From: Chionis minor
Taxonomy: Eukaryota > Chordata > Aves > Charadriiformes > Chionididae
Length of the DNA: 64,000 nucleotides
Direction of reading: 5' to 3'
Assembly (NCBI GenBank): GCA_013398295.1
Contig: VZSF01007907.1
Coordinates: forward strand, 186,001-250,000
The stretch's first letter is position 1. Each line of letters begins with the position of its first letter. Shown here in pieces: positions 62,271 through 64,000 of this stretch. The notes under the pieces are model-generated. The model was not told the origin of the DNA, ran no database searches, and saw only the letters and a list, made by a program, of their open reading frames with translations. A program made the position numbers and the translations under genes.

Positions 62271-64000
62271 GTACAGCTATATGCATAGGCTGTTACCAAC
62301 CTTCACTAAGCAGGGATTTAACACAATTTTTCTATGGCAGGATCTCATTATGATTTTAAAATTATAAATATGTGCAGAGGCAGCCACAGACCTTTTAATT
62401 TCTTTGGCATGCATTTACCAAGATTTGCAAGATACCACAAATAAGCACAAAGAGAGCTAAAAGGAGAGAAGCTATTTGGCCTAACCTGAGCATCTAGAAG
62501 TTAGACGTCTAGTTCTGAGCTAGTCAACCAAAGCTCTTTTAACATCAAGCAGGTATCTGTAAGGGTGCCTCGGCATCATCCTGCCTAGACAGGCACCTAA
62601 GGTGGATCAGGTCGACTGCCCTGGAAATGCTTGTTCACTGCCTGTAAAGGGGGCTTACAGTCACAAGTCAGCGTATAACTTTCAGAGAACTGTCTAAAAC
62701 TGCGTGAGGCAAATCCACACGCCCACACGTGCCTTTGCAGAGATGTGGGAAAAGCTATTTTCAACCCACCAAGACCTGCATGCCATGCCTGAGGTCTACC
62801 CCCACCTTCCCGCAGTGTGATGCCCACAGCTCCCAGGACGTCACTTGGCCCATCTCCTACTCCTGAAATGCTACGGCCAAGGCCTGAATATACATCAGAT
62901 GTGCACCATTAGCAACGACGTTTCCTGCATTTGCAGCACATAAACTTGTTCCTATAACAGCTCTCACTATTCTCCGTCATTTGGCTGGCGCTCAGTGATG
63001 TAACCCACTGTGAATGAAAGAAACCCCTTTTTCTCTGGCCTCAACAATGTGCCCATTTGTGAGCAAAGCCACTGCTTTCCCCCGCGGAGCTGGTTAGCAG
63101 TGATATTTTATTTAAAATTCTTGTGGAAGCTTATGGGCTGAAGTAACTGTGATGTGAAAACCAGATGTCCAAGGCAGAGGGAAGATTCAAAGGGCTTTCA
63201 GGAATGGGAAGACTCATAATTTGCCTTCAGAGCCTGAGCTATTCCTCTCCACGCTGGGTCCTGGTGATGGGCAGGGTGCCACGGGGTTGCGTGCGGGGGT
63301 ACATAATAAAGCACATCTGTGCTGTCACCACGGGATTTGCCTGTGCTCAAACACGGGGGGAAAAGGGCAGGAGCCGGGGCTTGTGGTCAGATCCCGCTTT
63401 CCCTACAGTCAGCCACGTCCCAGCACCGCCACCTTGCTCATGCTCACAAGCCTCACCCCAGGAACGAGCAGGGGCACAGCCCGCATGGCAGCAGCTCTGG
63501 ATGCAGCATCCTGCATCCAGCTGATGTGGCCTAAGTGACCGCGTTGTGGACGTCAGCGTGCGGTCACAGCAGCTGTGACAGACTACGAGACCAGCGAGCG
63601 AGGTGCCTCATCACCTCCGGGTCCGAGCGGCGGCACAGCTACACACGAGCAGGCAGTGGGACGCTGCTCCAACATGCTTAAGTCTCAAGAGCTGCTAGGT
63701 ACCTCTACTCAAGCCTACCTACACCACTAAAATACACACCACACGTTATCGTACTGCTCTGTTATTGAGAAGACCTTAAGCTCGGAGTCAAGGAGGAGTC
63801 AATATGCTCTCCAACTACTTCTCTCGTTCAAAACATACACCTTACAATCTGTAAGTTTAAGGCAGCACGGAAACTTTGATGGCAGGCTTCAGTAAAAAGT
63901 AAGGATCTCTGTTACCACCAAACTCATAAGAATACTCAGACGCCCAAAAGACTGGAGGGAGACAAGTCCTTCAAGCCCTCCCGCACCGAAGCAGGAGAGC
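62271..64000. other. Non-coding DNA, GC-richer at 63,160-63,700
   Basis: No repeat family or recognised exon. Overlapping frames of 119, 105 and 71 codons on plus (63,165-63,538) reflect the GC-rich composition and have no known domain. Confidence 0.5.
63497..63520. repeat. Perfect 10-base-pair hairpin
   Basis: CTGGATGCAG (63497-63506) and CTGCATCCAG (63511-63520) are exact reverse complements with a 4-base loop CATC. Likely incidental. Confidence 0.85.

Overview
The window looks like ordinary single-copy vertebrate nuclear DNA, most likely from a bird. Two sequence facts point there. The only recognisable interspersed repeats are two 3' ends of CR1 LINEs, the dominant LINE of birds and other sauropsids. 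Nothing resembles a mammalian L1, Alu or B element, overall repeat density is very low, and microsatellites are short. A turtle or crocodilian cannot be fully excluded. The assembly carries one run of 42 Ns and two single Ns, all beside homopolymers or GC-rich DNA.

I could not recognise any protein-coding gene, rRNA, tRNA, CRISPR array, endogenous retrovirus or bacterial-type operon. The open reading frames are short (up to about 206 codons), occur on both strands, often overlap, and show no domain I recognise. The window is best read as intergenic DNA or a very large intron. The many AT-rich blocks with homeodomain-type motifs resemble the enhancer-rich deserts around developmental regulators, but that is inference because no alignment was possible.

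Layout. Positions 1-17,000 are non-coding DNA with low-complexity tracts, a local GC-rich bump with two overlapping hairpins (8,380-8,960), and AT-rich blocks that look like conserved non-coding elements (7,340-8,260; 11,340-11,700; 12,130-12,480). Positions 17,000-24,400 are the most distinctive part. Two CpG islands (about 17,440-18,130, and about 22,885-23,410, the second interrupted by the gap) lie between a forward CTCF-like motif at 17,074 and a composite, mainly reverse, CTCF-like motif at 24,284-24,305. The first island ends in a good splice-donor sequence at 17,980/17,981, so it may hold an unannotated first exon. Positions 24,400-48,800 are AT-leaning non-coding DNA with further enhancer-like blocks. 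One of these, at 46,380-46,700, has two PBX-HOX-type sites and a MEIS-type site within 70 bases. This stretch also holds a cryptic exon candidate at 41,570-41,713. Positions 48,800-54,250 contain the two CR1 copies, in opposite orientation. The rest to 64,000 is non-coding DNA with simple repeats and hairpins.

The supported features are the CR1 copies, CpG islands, gaps and simple repeats. The regulatory and exon calls are motif-level predictions and carry low confidence.
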